A stretch of DNA of 64,000 nucleotides from Lithobates sylvaticus (GCA_028564925.1 CM053030.1:3346647-3410646), one strand, 5' to 3'. Counted from the first letter of the stretch, positions 10,833 to 22,980 are shown. Numbers and translations: made by a program. The notes: generated by a model from the sequence alone, not told the origin.

Positions 10833-11878
10833 CAGTGCCTTGAAATAGTATTCATACCCCTTGAAATTTTCCCACATTTCGTCATGTTACAACCAAAAAC
10901 ATAAATGTGTTTTATTGGGATTTTATGTGATAGACCAACACAAAGTGTCACATAATTGTGAAGTGGAAGGAAAATGATAAATGATACAAATAAATATGTG
11001 AAAAGTGTGGGGGGGGGGCATTTGTATTCAGCCCCCTTTACTCTGATACCCCTAACTAAAATCTAGAGGAACCAATTGCCTTCAGAAGTCACCTAATTAG
11101 TAAATAGAGTGTAATTTAATCATTTAATCTCAGTATAAATACAGCTGTTCTGTGAAGCCCCCAGAGGTTTGTTAGAGAACCTTAGTGAACAAACAGCATC
11201 ATGAAGGCCGAGGAACACACCAGACAGGTCAGGGATAAAGTTGTGGAGAAGTATAAAGCAGGGTTAGGTTATAAATAAATCTCCCAAGCTTTGAACATCT
11301 CACGGAGCTCTGTTCAATCCATCATCGGAAAATGGAAAGAGTATGGCACAACCGCAAACCTACCAAGACATGGCCGTCCACCTAAACTGACCGGGCCGGG
11401 CAAGGAGAACATTCATCAGAGAAGAGCCAAGAGGTCCATGGTAACTCTGGAGGAGCTGCAGAGATCCACAGGTCAGGGGGGAGAGTCTGTCCACAGGACA
11501 ACTATTAGTCGTGTTCTCCACAAATTTGCCCTTTATGGAAGAGTGACAAGAAGAAAGACATTGGAGAAAGAAAGTCATAAGAAGTCCTGTTTGTAGTTTG
11601 TGAGAAGCCATGTGGGGGAGGGGAGCAAACATGTGGAAGAAGGTGATCTGGTCACATGAGACCAAAATTCAACTTTCTGGCCTAAAAGCAAAACGCTATG
11701 TGTGGGGAAAACTAACACTGCCCATCCCCCTGAACACACCATCCCCACCGTGAAACATGGTGGTGGCAGCATCATGTGGTGGGGATGGTTTTCTTCAGCA
11801 GGGACAGGGAAGCTGGTCAGAGTTGATGGGAAGATGGATGGAGACAAATACAGGACAATCTTAGAAGACAACCTGTTA

Positions 11879-12293
11879 TGCCGCGTACACACGGTCGGAA
11901 ATGCCGCCAGCAAAAGACGGATGTAAGATTTTGATCGGAAAATGCGACCGCGTGTAGGCTCCATCTGACTTCTGCTGGCGGCATTTCCGCCAGCAAAAGA
12001 TTGAGAGCAGGTGCTCAATTTTTCGGTCTGAAACATTTCAGATCGGAAATTCCGATCGTCTGTACCAATTCCGACGCTAAAAATTCCTACGCATGCTCAT
12101 AAACAATTTGGCGCATGCTCGGAAGCATTGAACTTAATTTTCCCCGGCTCGTCGTAGTGTTGTACGTCACCGCGTTCGTGGCGGTTGAAAGATCAGAGAA
12201 CTTTTATGTGACCAAGCCAAGCTTGAGCGGAATTCCGCTGGAAAAACCATCCAAGATTTTTCGGACTGAAATTCCGCTCGTGTGTACGCGGCA
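11879..12293. mobile_element. Harbinger-type MITE 1 inside Tc1
   Basis: The ends are TGCCGCGTACACACG and its inverse. It is flanked by a TTA duplication (11,876-11,878 and 12,294-12,296) that restores the Tc1 reading frame when removed. A 3-bp TWA target duplication is typical of PIF/Harbinger. It is 415 bp with no coding capacity. The terminal repeat is short (about 14-15 bp). Confidence 0.88.
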
Positions 12294-12412
12294 TTAGAGT
12301 CTGCAAAAGACTTGAGACTGGGGGGGGGTTCACCTTCCAGCAGGACAACGACCTGAAACATACAGCCAGAGCTACAATGGAATGGTTTAGATCAAAGCAT
12401 ATTCATGTGTAA

Positions 12413-12842
12413 TGCCGCGTACACACGACCGGACTTTCCGGCAGACTAGGTCTGACGGGATTAGTCCATCGGACATTCCGATTGGGTGTGGGATAATCCG
12501 ATCGTTTTTTATTTAAAAAAATCAGAAGGACATAGAAATAGAACATGTTTCAAATCTGTCTGACGGATTCAATACCTATCGGGAAAACTGTTCGTCTGTA
12601 TGCTGGTCCGACGGACCAAATACGACTCACAAGGGCAGCTATTGGCTACTGGCTATTGAACTTCCTTTTTTAGTCCCGTCTTACGTCATCACGTTCAAAA
12701 CGAACGGACTTTCGAACGGACTTAGTCCGTTCGTATGTGGGCAAGTCCGTTCGTTCGGAAGTCTGTCGGAACTCCGTCGAAAGTTCATCGAGAAGACCGT
12801 CGGACCTAGTCTGCCGGAAAGTCCGGTCGTGTGTGCGCGGCA
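12413..12842. mobile_element. Harbinger-type MITE 2 inside Tc1
   Basis: It has the same outer terminus as MITE 1 (TGCCGCGYACACACG) but a different interior and much longer inverted repeats (about 47 bp, including ACCGGACTTTCCGGCAGAC). It is flanked by TAA on the left and TTA on the right, consistent with a TTA duplication plus one substitution. It is 430 bp and non-coding. Confidence 0.87.
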
Positions 12843-14073
12843 TTAGAATGGCCCAGTCACAGTCCAGACCTAAATCCAATTGAGAATCTGTGGCAAGACT
12901 TGAAAATTGCTGTTCACAGACGCTCTCCATCCAATCTGACAGAACTTGAGATATTTTACAAAGAAGAATGGACAAAAATATCCCTCTCTAGATGTGGAAA
13001 GCTGGTAGGAACATCCCCAAAAAGACTTGCAGCTGTAATTACAGTGAAATGTAAGGCACATTCTTCCCACTGATCACTAGGGATGAGCCGAACACCCCCC
13101 CCGGTTTGGTTTGCGGCAGAACATGCGAACGGACCAAAAGTTTGCGCAAACATTCGAACACCGTTAAAGTCTATGGGATTCGAACGTGAGAAATCATAAG
13201 TGCAAATTTTAAAGGCTAATGTGCAAGTTATTGTCCTAAAAAGTGTTTGGGGACCCGGGTCCTGCCCCAGGGGACATGGATCAATGCAAAAAAAGTTTTA
13301 AAAACTTTTTTCGGGAGCAGTGATTTTAATGACGCTTAAAGTAAAAAAATAAAAGTGAAAGATTCCGTTAAATATGGTACCTGGGGGTATCTATAGTATG
13401 CCTGTAAAGTGGCGGGTGTTTCCCGTGCTTAGAACAGTCCCTGCATAAAATTACATTTCTAAAGGAATAAAAGTCATTTAAAACTGTTTGCGGCTGTAAT
13501 GTCTGGTTCTGGCAATATGATGAAAATTATTGAGAAAAACAGCATGGGTACCCCCAGCCCATTACCAGGCGAAAAGGCGTGGGGCCCCCAGGCCCTATAT
13601 ACTCTGAACAGCAGTATACAGGCAGTCCAAACAAGATAGGGACTGTAGGTTTGTTCTTAAGTTGAATCTGTTTGTAATTTGGAACAGGTAAATTTTGTAA
13701 GTGTAGCTCCAGCCAGAAAATACATTTTTATCTTTTTGGAAAACATAGGGAAGGTTTATCACCCCTGTAACATTTGTTTTGCTGTCTGTGCCCCTGTTCA
13801 GAAGATTTCATCTCACCTTCTGTCCCAATGACAATTGGATTTAAAAAATGTGTTTTTTTTAGGGAAACAAGGATTGGTGAAAAAGCATCAGTGGAGACAC
13901 CTTTTTCCCACATCCACTCTTACAGGAGGGAATTTCGCTTCCTAGGGGTAGATTTCCTATCACTTCCTATTGTCTCCCTCCATTTGTAAGTAGGAGTCGT
14001 TTGTAAGTCGAAAGTTTGAAAGTAGGTGACCGCCTGTATATACTATACAGCCTGCCCTATATACTCTGCAGAA

Positions 14074-14525
14074 AATTGGGTCTTAGGTGTTGGTGGTACC
14101 AGAACACTGTAAGCCCTCGCAGTTACTCTTGGTGGGCACTGGAATGGGCCCTGCTGTGAAATATTATATCAAGAATTGTAATTACATGCCCCTGTTGAAC
14201 AGGGGCAGAAAAATTGGGCCTTTGGTGGTGGTGTCACAACACTGTAAAGCCCTCACAGATACTCTAGTTGGGCACAGGAACGGGCCCTGCTATGAAATAT
14301 TAGATCAAAAATTGTAATTACATGCCCCTGTTAAACAGTGGCAGACAAATTGGGCCTTGGGCACTGGTGGTGGTGCCACAACTCTGCAGCCCCTCACAGA
14401 TACTCTAGTTGAGTGCAAGAACGAGCCCTGTTGTGAAATATTACAGCAAACATTATACTTATATGCCCCTGTTAAACAGGGGCAGAAAAACTGGGCCTTA
14501 GGCATTGGTGGTGGTGCCCTGAAAC
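14074..14525. repeat. Tandem repeat, about 140-bp unit, 3 copies
   Basis: The block TTGGGCCTT-GG-TGGTGGTG...CACAACACTGTAA...CCCTCACAGATACTCTAGTT...GGGCCCTG...GAAATATTA...ATGCCCCTGTTAAACAGGGG recurs starting near 14,076, 14,213, 14,349 and 14,491. It lies inside the hAT, downstream of its transposase. Confidence 0.85.
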
Positions 14526-14638
14526 AAAAATGTTCTTAGAAGCTATGAACATTGAGGAGGAATAGAATAGTCACTCAGCATAACAGGATAGTCACTCAGC
14601 ACAGGCAGTCTTCAAGGGATCTCACATTCATAGAAAAA

Positions 14639-16374
14639 TTAATCGGTTACATCAGCATAAGGTGCTTGGTAGCTGGTGATCCAAGACTGATTCATTTTTA
14701 TGAAGGTGAGCTGATCAACTGAGTCTGTGGTAAGGCGCACTCTGTGATCGGTGACAAAGCCTCCAGCAGCACTGAATGTGCATTCAGAAAGAACGGTGGA
14801 TGCAGGACAGGCCAGTAGCTCAATTGCATACTGTGCGAGCTCTGGCCAGTGATCCATCCTCCAGACCCAGTAACCCAGTGGATTTTCGGTTGGAAAGATC
14901 TCCAAGTCTGATCTTGCCCCTAGGTATTCCTGCACAATGTAAATCAAACGCTGGGGATGGTTGCTGGAACCGATCAGACCTTGGAGGTGTGGACTAAAGA
15001 ATTGTCTGAATGCATCGGTCAGACTGCCACCTTCTCCACCGCTCCTTCTGTGACTGACCGAAGCCTCAGCAACACATTGTCCAGGAGGACCAGAAATTGC
15101 AACCTCCCAGGCTCTGGAAACGCATTGCACAAACCTTTCTGCAAGGCCTCCCGAAGATGTTTCATCCTCTGCTCCCTCTGTGAAGGCTGGATAAGTTCTG
15201 TAACCTTACCCTTTTAATGTAGATCAAGAAGGGTTGCCAGCCAGTACTGACCCCTCTCCTTGATACCACGAATCCAAGGGTCCTTTCGCAGGGGCCTACC
15301 ACGAATCCAAGGGTCCTTTCGCAGGCTTTGCAGGATCAGGGAGGCCATGCAGCTTAGGTTTGCTGAGGCATTCGGTCCGGAGTCCTCTGGGTCACTAAGA
15401 ATGCCATGATCCACTGCCACCTCCTCCCAGCCACGTACAAGTCCATGGGTTTCTGGGGACTGAATAAGCTCCCTTGAAGACTGCTGCGGATGCGGATTGC
15501 TAGGCTCCACCTCCATTCTGACACAATCCTCCTCCTCTTCCTGTGTGATCGGTGTGCCTGCAGGAATACTGTCTGGATAAAGGGGGCCTTGAGAGGTAAG
15601 GAAGTCCTCCTCTTCCTCCCTCTGTTCTGCCTCAAGTGCCCTCTCCATTATTCCATGCAGCGTGTGCTCCAACAGGAAGACAAGAGGGACAGTATCACTG
15701 ATGCATGCACTGTCACTGCTCACCATCCTCGTGGCCTCCTCAAATGGTGACAGGACAGTGCATGCATCCTTGTTCAGTAGTCACTGGCGTGCAAAAAAAG
15801 CCAAGCTCCCCTGACCATGTCCTGGTGCCATACTCACACAGGTACTGATTGATGGCCCTCTGGTGCATGTGCAGCCGCTGCAGCATTGCCAACATTGAGT
15901 TCCACCTGGTGGGCATGTCACAAACGAGGCGGTTCTTGGGCAGGTTGCATTCCTTTTGAAGGTCAGCCAGCCGAGCACTGGCATTATATGACCTACGGAA
16001 ATGCCCACAGACTTTCCTGGCCTGCCTCAGGAGATCCTGTAAGCCATGTACCTGCACAAGAACCACTGCACCACCAAAATAAGGACGTGAGCCAAATAGG
16101 GAACATGTGTCAAGTGTCCCTGTCGGAGGGCGGAGAGGAGGTTGGTGCCATTGTCGCAAACCACCATTCCTGGCTGAAGCGGGCGTGACGTCAACCACCT
16201 CTGAGTCTGCCCCTGCAGAGCTGACAGAATCTCTGCCCCAGTGTGGCTCCTGTCCCCTAAGCATACCAACTCAAGCACCACATGGCATCTTTTTGCCTGA
16301 GTGCTTGCATAGCCCCTTGAACGCCCACGGAGCACCGCTGGTTCCGAGAAGAAATCTGCAGAGGAAGAGGCCAT
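14639..16374 (-). pseudogene. hAT transposase remnant
   Basis: Read on the minus strand, successive frames carry hAT pieces in the right order. First is PLQPGMVVCDNGTNLLSALR (the catalytic-region CDNGTN motif). Next is KVCGHFRRSYNASARLADLQ with DMPTRWNSMLAMLQRLHMH, then an acidic linker with PWIRGIKERGQYWLATLLDL. Last is the C-terminal dimerisation region with NPLGYWVWRMDHWPELAQYA and LACPASTVLSECTFSAAGGF. Frame changes occur between these pieces (near 16.2, 15.7 and 15.2 kb), and about 30 bp (KDPWIRG) are tandemly duplicated at 15,265-15,325. The N-terminal zinc-finger part is not seen. Non-functional. Confidence 0.9.
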
Positions 16375-16539
16375 AGAGGAAGAAGAAGAGGAGAGGATGG
16401 AGGAGAGAGGTGTCCATGACCAGCACTGTTGGCTGTAGACACACAGCCTGCTTGCCCTCTTTTAGTGGCCTGTGAGCATCTGCCTTTCCTTTTGTTTCCT
16501 TCCAGAAATGCTGTAAAATTTTATTAGCAAAACACCGCC

Positions 16540-16893
16540 TGAAGTTTACTAGAAAATGTACACCAGGAATGGCCTGCAGTCAGGTATAGACTTGGCCAGA
16601 CTGGAATGCAGTGGATATATATATGTAGAAGACTGTATATATATTTAATGCACTGCAGATCACTGAATCACCTGCCTGCCTGCCTGAAAGTGTATTTGAA
16701 AACCTACACCAGGAATGGCCTGCAGTCAGGTATAGGCTTGGCCAGACTGGAATGCAGTGGATATATACATGTAGGAGACTGTATATATATTTTATGCACT
16801 GCAGCTCACTGAATCACCTGCCTGCCTGACAGTATATTAGAAAAATTACACCAGGAGCGGACTGCAGTCAGATCTAGCTAAAATGTATACAGT

Positions 16894-16945
<52 letters not shown>

Positions 16946-16953
16946 GAGACTGA

Positions 16954-17020
<67 letters not shown>

Positions 17021-17040
17021 ACACTGCAGCTAACTGAATT
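16540..17040. repeat. 140-bp tandem repeat and (TA)n tract in the hAT
   Basis: A unit with ACACCAGGAATGGCCTGCAG...GGCCAGACTGGAATGCAGTGGATATATA...CACTGCAG...CACCTGCCTGCCTG recurs from about 16,560, 16,707 and (degenerate) 16,845. In the third copy its internal TATATA has expanded to over 100 bp of TA dinucleotides (about 16,896-17,013). Confidence 0.9.
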
Positions 17041-17381
17041 GCCTGCCTGCTCAATCTAAATGAAATGACACTCTCTCTCGGTCAATTCCAGCAACACACT
17101 ACACAGGACCGACGTGCAGGTGGCCTTATATAGTGTGGGGAGCGGACTTAACCCCCTGAGCCATAATTGGCCAAAGGCACTCTGCGTTTGGCCAATTATG
17201 GCTCTCTTTGCTGACGGTGCTGTGATTGGCCAAAGCATGCGGGTCAGCAGTGCATTATGGGGCGTGATACTCAGCTCGGATTTGGCGCGAACGCCCCATA
17301 ATGTTCGTAATTTGATGAACGCTCGAACAGCCAATGTTCGAGTCTAACTCATGTTCGACCCGAACAGAAAGCTCATTCCTA

Positions 17382-17998
17382 CTGATCACCAATATAAGGA
17401 ACATTCTTCCCACTGACCACCAATGTAAGGAACATTCTTCTCACTGATCACCAATGTAAGGAACATTCTTCCCACTGATCACCAATGTAAGGAACATTCT
17501 TCTCACTGATCACCAATGTAAGGAACATTCTTCTCACTGATCACCAATGTAAGGAACATTCTTCTCACTGATCACCAATGTAAGGAACATTCTTCCCACT
17601 GATCACCAATGTAAGGAACATTCTTCTCACTGATCACCAATGTAAGGAACATTCTTCTCACTGATCACCAATGTAAGGAACATTCTTCTCACTGATCACC
17701 AATGTAAGGGACATTCTTCTCACTGATCACCAATGTAAGGGACATTCTTCTCACTGATCACCAATGTAAGGAACATTCTTCTCACTGATCACCAATGTAA
17801 GGAACATTCTTCTTTCTTCTCACTGATCACCAATGTAAGGAACATTCTTCCCACTGGTCACCAATGTAAGGAACATTCTTCTCACTGATCACCAATGTAA
17901 GGAACATTCTTCCCACTGATCACCAATGTAAGGAACATTCTTCTCACTGATCACCAATGTAAGGAACATTCTTCCCATTGACCACCAATGTAAGGGGG
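17382..17998. repeat. 31-bp minisatellite, about 19 copies
   Basis: The unit is AAGGAACATTCTTCTCACTG followed by ATCACCAATGT, with TCCCACTG and GGGAC variants and one short internal duplication near 17,810. One unit lies on the other side of the hAT at 13,050-13,077, so the hAT inserted into this array. The unit is unrelated to the other 31-bp family at 4.8 and 27.6 kb. Confidence 0.96.
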
Positions 17999-18332
17999 GC
18001 ATACTTCCTGCTATGGACTACTACTTCCCACCTAGTGACCTCCATTGTAAGGGGTATTATTCCACTGACCATCCAATAAATACATTTTAGGAGGTGTTCC
18101 CTGAGACCTGAAAATCATTTCAGGAGTTTCTCAGGGGTGAAAGGGTTGACAGTGGCTGTTCTACACATATATTTGCTCACCCATGGAAGGTAGTAGGAAA
18201 AAAACATAAACATAATAATATTAAATAAAACAGATGTAAGTGTCCACCTGCTGGATTAGGTGAAAGCGCTGAAACAAACTGGAGTACTGATACCAGGAAG
18301 GACTGATTAGCATTTTTTGGTTTGAGATTTAC

Positions 18333-18431
18333 CGCACTTAAGTGTCGTGCCAGGATGCATTCTTCAACCTTAGATATAACAGAATGAGAGTCGTATTCAA
18401 ACTTGAAACAACCAAAGCAGTTATAGGTCCT
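18333..18431 (-). CDS. rarres2: Chemerin exon 3: central cysteine region
   Basis: The acceptor is TTTTGTCTCCACAG at 18,432 and the donor GCG|GTAAAT at 18,332. It encodes 33 residues starting RTYNCFGCFKFEYDSHSVIS and continuing KVEECILARHLSA, phase 0 at both ends. It matches the human chemerin segment with RKCLACIKL...VHCP: the C-x2-C pair is conserved and the next cysteine follows after 16 residues (15 in human). These cysteines form the disulfides of the cystatin/cathelicidin-like fold. The open frame runs on past the donor, but the homology stops at the splice site. Confidence 0.92.
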
Positions 18432-18469
18432 CTGTGGAGACAAAATGATAGAAACACATTGTTACCAGG

Positions 18470-19995
18470 TGAGGTCAGATAGTGGAGCAGTGTGAAGTAA
18501 TTCATTCACAATGTACAGAGTGGAGCAGTGTGGAGTAATTCATTCACAATGTACGGAGTGGAGCAGTGTGGAGTAATTCATTCACAATGTACAGAGTGGA
18601 GCAGTGTGGAGTAATTCATTCACAATGTACAGAGTGGAGCAGTGTGGAGTAATTCATTCACAATGTACAGAGTGGAGTAATTCATTCACAATGTACAGAG
18701 TGGAGCAGTGTGGAATAATTAATTTACAATATACAGAGTGGAACAGTGTGGAGTAATTCACTCACAATGTACAGGGTGAAGCAGTGTGGAGTAATTCACT
18801 CACAATATACAGGGTGAAGCAGTGTGGAGTAATTCACTCACAATGTACAGGGTGAAGCAGTGTGGAGTAATTCATTCACAATGTACAGAGTGGAGCAATG
18901 CGGAGTAATTCATTCACAATGTACAGAGTGGAGCAGTGTGGAGTAATTCATTCACAATGTACAGAGTGGAGCAGTGTGGAGTAATTAATTCACAATGTAC
19001 AGAGTGGAGCAGTGTGGAGTAATTCATTCACAATGTACAGAGTGGAGCAGTGTGGGTTAATCCATTCACAATGTACAGGGTGGAGCAGTGTGGAGTAATT
19101 CATTCACAATGTACAGAGTGAAGCAGTGTGGAGTAATTCATTCACAATGTACAGGGTGGAGCAGTGTGGAGTAATTCATTCACAATGTACAGAGTGGAGC
19201 AGTGTGGGTTAATCCATTCACAATGTACAGGGTGGAGCAGTGTGGAGTAATTCATTCACAATGTACAGAGTGAAGCAGTGTGGAGTAATTCATTCACAAT
19301 GTACAGGGTGGAGCAGTGTGGAGTAATTAATTCACAATGTACAGAGTGGAGCAGTGTGGAGTAATTCATTCACAATCTACAGGGTGGAGCAGTGTGGAGT
19401 AACTCATTCACAATGTACAGAGTGGAGCAGTGTGGAGTAACTCATTCACAATGTACAGAGTGAAGCAGTGTGGAGTAATTCATTCACAATGTACAGAGTG
19501 GAGCAGTGTGGATTAATTAATTCACAATATACAGAGTGGAGCAGTGTGGAGTATTTCATTCACAATGTACAGAGTGGAGCAGTGTGGATTAATTAATTCA
19601 CAATGTACAGAGTGTAGCAGTGTGGAGTAATTCATTCACAATGTACAGAGTGGAGTAATTCTTTCACAATGTACAGGGTGGAGCAGTGTGGAGTAATTCG
19701 TTCACAATGTACAGAGTGGAGCAGTGTGGAGTAATTCATTCACAATGTACAGGGTGGAGCAGTGTGGAGTAACTCATTCACAATGTACAGAGTGGAGCAG
19801 TGTGGAGTAATTCGTTCACAATGTACAGAGTGGAGCAGTGTGGAGTAATTCGTTCACAATGTACAGAGTGGAGCAGTGTGGAGTATTTCATTCACAATGT
19901 ACAGAGTGGAGCAGTGTGGAGTAATTCATTCACAATGTTCAGAGTGAAGCAGCGTGGAGTAATTCATTCACAATGTACAGGATGAAGCAGTGTGG
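18470..19995. repeat. 38-bp minisatellite, about 40 copies, filling chemerin intron 2
   Basis: The unit is GTGTGGAGTAATTCATTCAC followed by AATGTACAGAGTGGAGCA (38 bp), with AGAGTG/AGGGTG, TGGAGC/TGAAGC and TTAATTAA variants and a few deleted units (18,668; 19,648). The intron runs from 18,432 to 20,135, so the array is about 90% of it. Confidence 0.97.
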
Positions 19996-20135
19996 AGTGA
20001 GCAACACATGATGTACTGGGTGGAGTAATATGTAAATGAGGAGTGGCACAGAGAGTTGAGAGGCACCTGAGCTCCGCCCCCTATACCTCCCCCTGGTATA
20101 TAACCCACCAATCGCCAGGCTTGTTAGACACTTAC

Positions 20136-20240
20136 TGCGTTCTTTACAACCTTGCAGTCCGGTTGGCTCCAGTCATGTTTGCGGCATGACGTCTGTTTCA
20201 CCAGAAACTCCACATTGATGAATATCCTGGCATTGTACAA
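20136..20240 (-). CDS. rarres2: Chemerin exon 2: cystatin-like core with first disulfide pair
   Basis: The acceptor is GTCTTCATCTTCCTGCAG at 20,241 and the donor GCA|GTAAGT at 20,135. The 35 residues, in phase 0, start LYNARIFINVEFLVKQ and continue TSCRKHDWSQPDCKVVKNA. The human counterpart, as I recall it, is GIFVRLEFKLQ then QTSCRKRDWKKPECKVRPNG. TSCRK-DW--P-CKV is shared, with nine residues between the cysteines in both. This is the strongest single piece of evidence for the chemerin assignment. Other cystatin-fold relatives such as cathelicidins, latexin and fetuins do not carry this motif. Confidence 0.95.
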
Positions 20241-20479
20241 CTGCAGGAAGATGAAGACAGTGAAGGGGCGGGGTTACATTCACTGTTATGCTCCGCCCAT
20301 AACGCTTCTCCCATGAGAAAACAATCAGCACTTGTGGGGAGGAGTTTTCTATTTGAATTTTTTTAATGTATAATAAATCCAGATGTACAGAGTGTCCGTC
20401 CGTCCTGCGGGCTGCTGTCTGTAGAGTAGCGGGGTGCACACTAGAGTAGCGGGGTGCACACTTGTTACCCTCAGCCATA

Positions 20480-21065
20480 CGGGAACCACTCAGATCTTAT
20501 ATTATTATAAAAACTGAATGAAGCCCAACTGAACTTTCACTTTAAATCATCTGAATACGTTCCAGGAGCATCACAACAACTCTAGAAAGCAGCCACAACT
20601 TGATTTGGAAAGCCTGTCCCCTGATTGGAGAGTTCTAGTTTTGACTCGGCAGAGGTGGGGGTGTCAGACCTCTGCAGAGAGACCACTGCTTCCACACAGA
20701 CAGCAACAGCCTGATCCCACGGTCTGATTGATGTGGCAGCTTCTCAGCTAGTCTCTGGCAGTACTTCCAATTGTACTTCCAGAATCCTTACCGGGGCTTC
20801 CAATGTACTTCCAGAATATGTTCCACTCCTTCCAGAATCCATGCCTCTACTTTCATCAATACTTCTAAAGTTCCTGCCAGGACTTATAATACTACTATCA
20901 GAAGTTCCATGAATGGATCGCTTGGTGTGTCCTGTGACCAAAAGGATATTAAAGCTCCAGCCTTTAAAGTGGCCAGTGCCGGGCCTTCTCACCACCTCCC
21001 CCATATTACAAAGATCTATAATACTTACCTGCCAGATTGCCTGACCATTGCTGACCTTTTTTTTA
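20480..21065. other. Unassigned part of chemerin intron 1
   Basis: No exon or transposon end recognised. The last 250 bp contain short, irregular repeats of CTTCCAGAATCC type that lead into the 45-bp array. Confidence 0.5.
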
Positions 21066-22390
21066 CGGACTAACCTCTTGATTGCTGCCTTCCTCAACCC
21101 ATGCCTGGACCTACCTACTCTCTGGATTGCAACCTGTCCTGACCCATGCATGGACCTTACTACTCTCTGGATTGTTGCCTGCCCTGACCCCTGCATGGAC
21201 CTGACTACTCTATTGATTTTGTTCCTGCCCTGACCCCTGCCTAGACCTGACTACTCTCTGGATTGCAACCTGTCCTGACCCATGCATGGACCTTACTACT
21301 CTCTGGATTGTTGCCTGCCCTGACCCTTGCATGGACCTGACTACTCTCTGGATTGCTTCCTGCCCTGACCCCTGCCTGGACCTGACTACTCTCTGGATTG
21401 CTGCCTGCCCTGACCCTTGCATGGACCTTACTACTCTCTGGATTTCTGCCTGCCCTGACCCCTGCCTGGACCTGACTACTCTCTGGATTGCTGCCTGCCC
21501 GGACCCCTGCCTGGACCTGACTACTCTCTGGATTGCTGCCTGCCCGGACCCCTGCCCGGACCTGACTACTCTCTGGATTGCTTCCTGTCCTGACCCATTC
21601 CTGGACCTGACTACTCTCTGGATTGTTGCCTGCCCTGACCCTTGCATGGACCTTACTACTCTCTGGATTTCTGCCTGTCCGGACCCCTGCCTGTACCTGA
21701 CTACTCTCTGGATTGCTGCCTGCCCTGACCCTTGCATGGACCTGACTACTCTCTGGATTGCTGCCTGCCCTGACCCCTGCCTGGACCTGACTACTCTCTG
21801 GATTGCTGCTTACCCAGACCCCTGCCTGGACCTGACTACTTTCTGGATTGCTTTCTGCCCGGACCCCTGCCTGGACCTAACTACTCTATGGATGGATTGC
21901 TGCCTGCCCTGACCCTTGCATGGGCCTGACTACTCTCTTGATTGCTTCTTGTCCTGACCCATGCCTGGACCTGATTACTCTCTGGATTGCTTCCTGTCCT
22001 GACCCATGCCTGGACCTGACTACTCTCTGGATTGCTTCCTGTCCTGACCCATGCCTGGACCTGACTACTCTCTGGATTGTTGCCTGCCCTGACCCCTGCC
22101 TGGACCTGACTACTCTCTGGATTGTTGCCTGCCCTGACCCCTGCCTGGACATAACTACTTTCGGCATTGCTGCCTGCTCTGACCCCTGCCTGGACCTGAC
22201 TACTCTCTTGATTGCTGTCTACCTCAATCCCTGCCTGGACCTTATTACTCTAGATCACCGCTTAAACCCCTGCCTGGACCTGACTACTCTCTTGATTGCT
22301 GCCTGTCTGAAACTCCTGTCTAGATTTGACTGCTCTCTTGACTACTGCCTGCCTTGTCCCCTACCTGGTTCAACTACTTTCCTGTCTGCC
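21066..22390. repeat. 45-bp minisatellite, about 29 copies, chemerin intron 1
   Basis: The unit is CTGACTACTCTCTGGATTGC followed by TGCCTGCCCTGACCCCTGCCTGGAC (45 bp). As 45 is a multiple of three, forward translation gives a 15-residue repeat (DLTTLWIAACPDPCL) over 208 codons. The reverse strand is also open for 175 codons (QRVVRSRQGSGQAAI). It lies in an intron with no initiation context or homology, so it is annotated as a satellite. Confidence 0.95.
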
Positions 22391-22611
22391 TCCTAGTGTA
22401 CAGTCTCCACACCGTAGCAATCCTTGTTCCTGCTATCCCCTTTGTGGAATGATCATGAGGGCCAAAACCTGGTGACAGTTACAGCAAAGTAAACTGGGAC
22501 CACAAGGATCAGTGCCGGACTGGCCTACCGGGATACCGGGAAATTTCCCGGTAGGCCGCCTGCTCTCAGTAGCCTGGGGCCGCTTGTGTCTGGCAGTGTC
22601 AGCGCAGGAAG

Positions 22612-22876
22612 AACCCCCCCCTCTCCCCCCCCTCTCTCTCCCCCCCCCCTCTCTCTCTCCCCCTCCCCCCTTTCTCTCTCTCTCTCTCCCCCCCTTCTCC
22701 CCCCCCTTTCTCTCTCTCCTCTCTCCCCCTCTCTCTCTCTCCCCCCCCCCTTTCTCTCTCTCTCTCTCTTCCCCCCCCCTCTCTCTCTCTTCCCCCCTCT
22801 CTCTCTCTTCCCATCTCACTCTCTCTCTCTCCCCCCTCTCTCTCTCTCTCTCTCCCCTCCCTCCTCTCTCTCTCTC

Positions 22877-22927
<51 letters not shown>

Positions 22928-22941
22928 CTCTCTCTCTCTCT

Positions 22942-22980
<39 letters not shown>

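Larger units (their letters stand above)
10833..13049 (+). mobile_element. Tc1/mariner element, 3'-truncated, with two nested MITEs
   Basis: Preceded by TA, it starts CAGTGCCTTGAAATAGTATT, a typical vertebrate Tc1 terminus. The transposase start is at 11,201 (MKAEEHTRQVRDKVVEKYKA), with one in-frame stop where a lysine is expected. Next come the HTH and linker (NISRSSVQSIIGKWKEYG, NLPRHGRPPKL) and DDE pieces (HGGGSIMWWGWFSSAGTGKL, then [20 protein letters not shown], then WPSHSPDLNPIENLWQDLK). At least one frame disruption lies near 11,580. Removing the MITEs at 11,879 and 12,413 rejoins the frame as [12 protein letters not shown] and HIHVLEW. The 3' inverted repeat is missing: the element stops after AVITVK, where the 31-bp array begins. 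It is a dead transposon in chemerin intron 3. Confidence 0.92.
13078..17381 (-). mobile_element. hAT element, 4.3 kb, in chemerin intron 3
   Basis: The ends are TAGGGATGAGC on the left and GCTCATTCCTA on the right, flanked by a perfect 8-bp duplication CTGATCAC (13,070-13,077 and 17,382-17,389). The insertion is in a unit of the 31-bp array that starts at 13,050. It carries a decayed minus-strand transposase (14,639-16,374), a 140-bp tandem repeat near each end and a long (TA)n tract. Confidence 0.92.
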
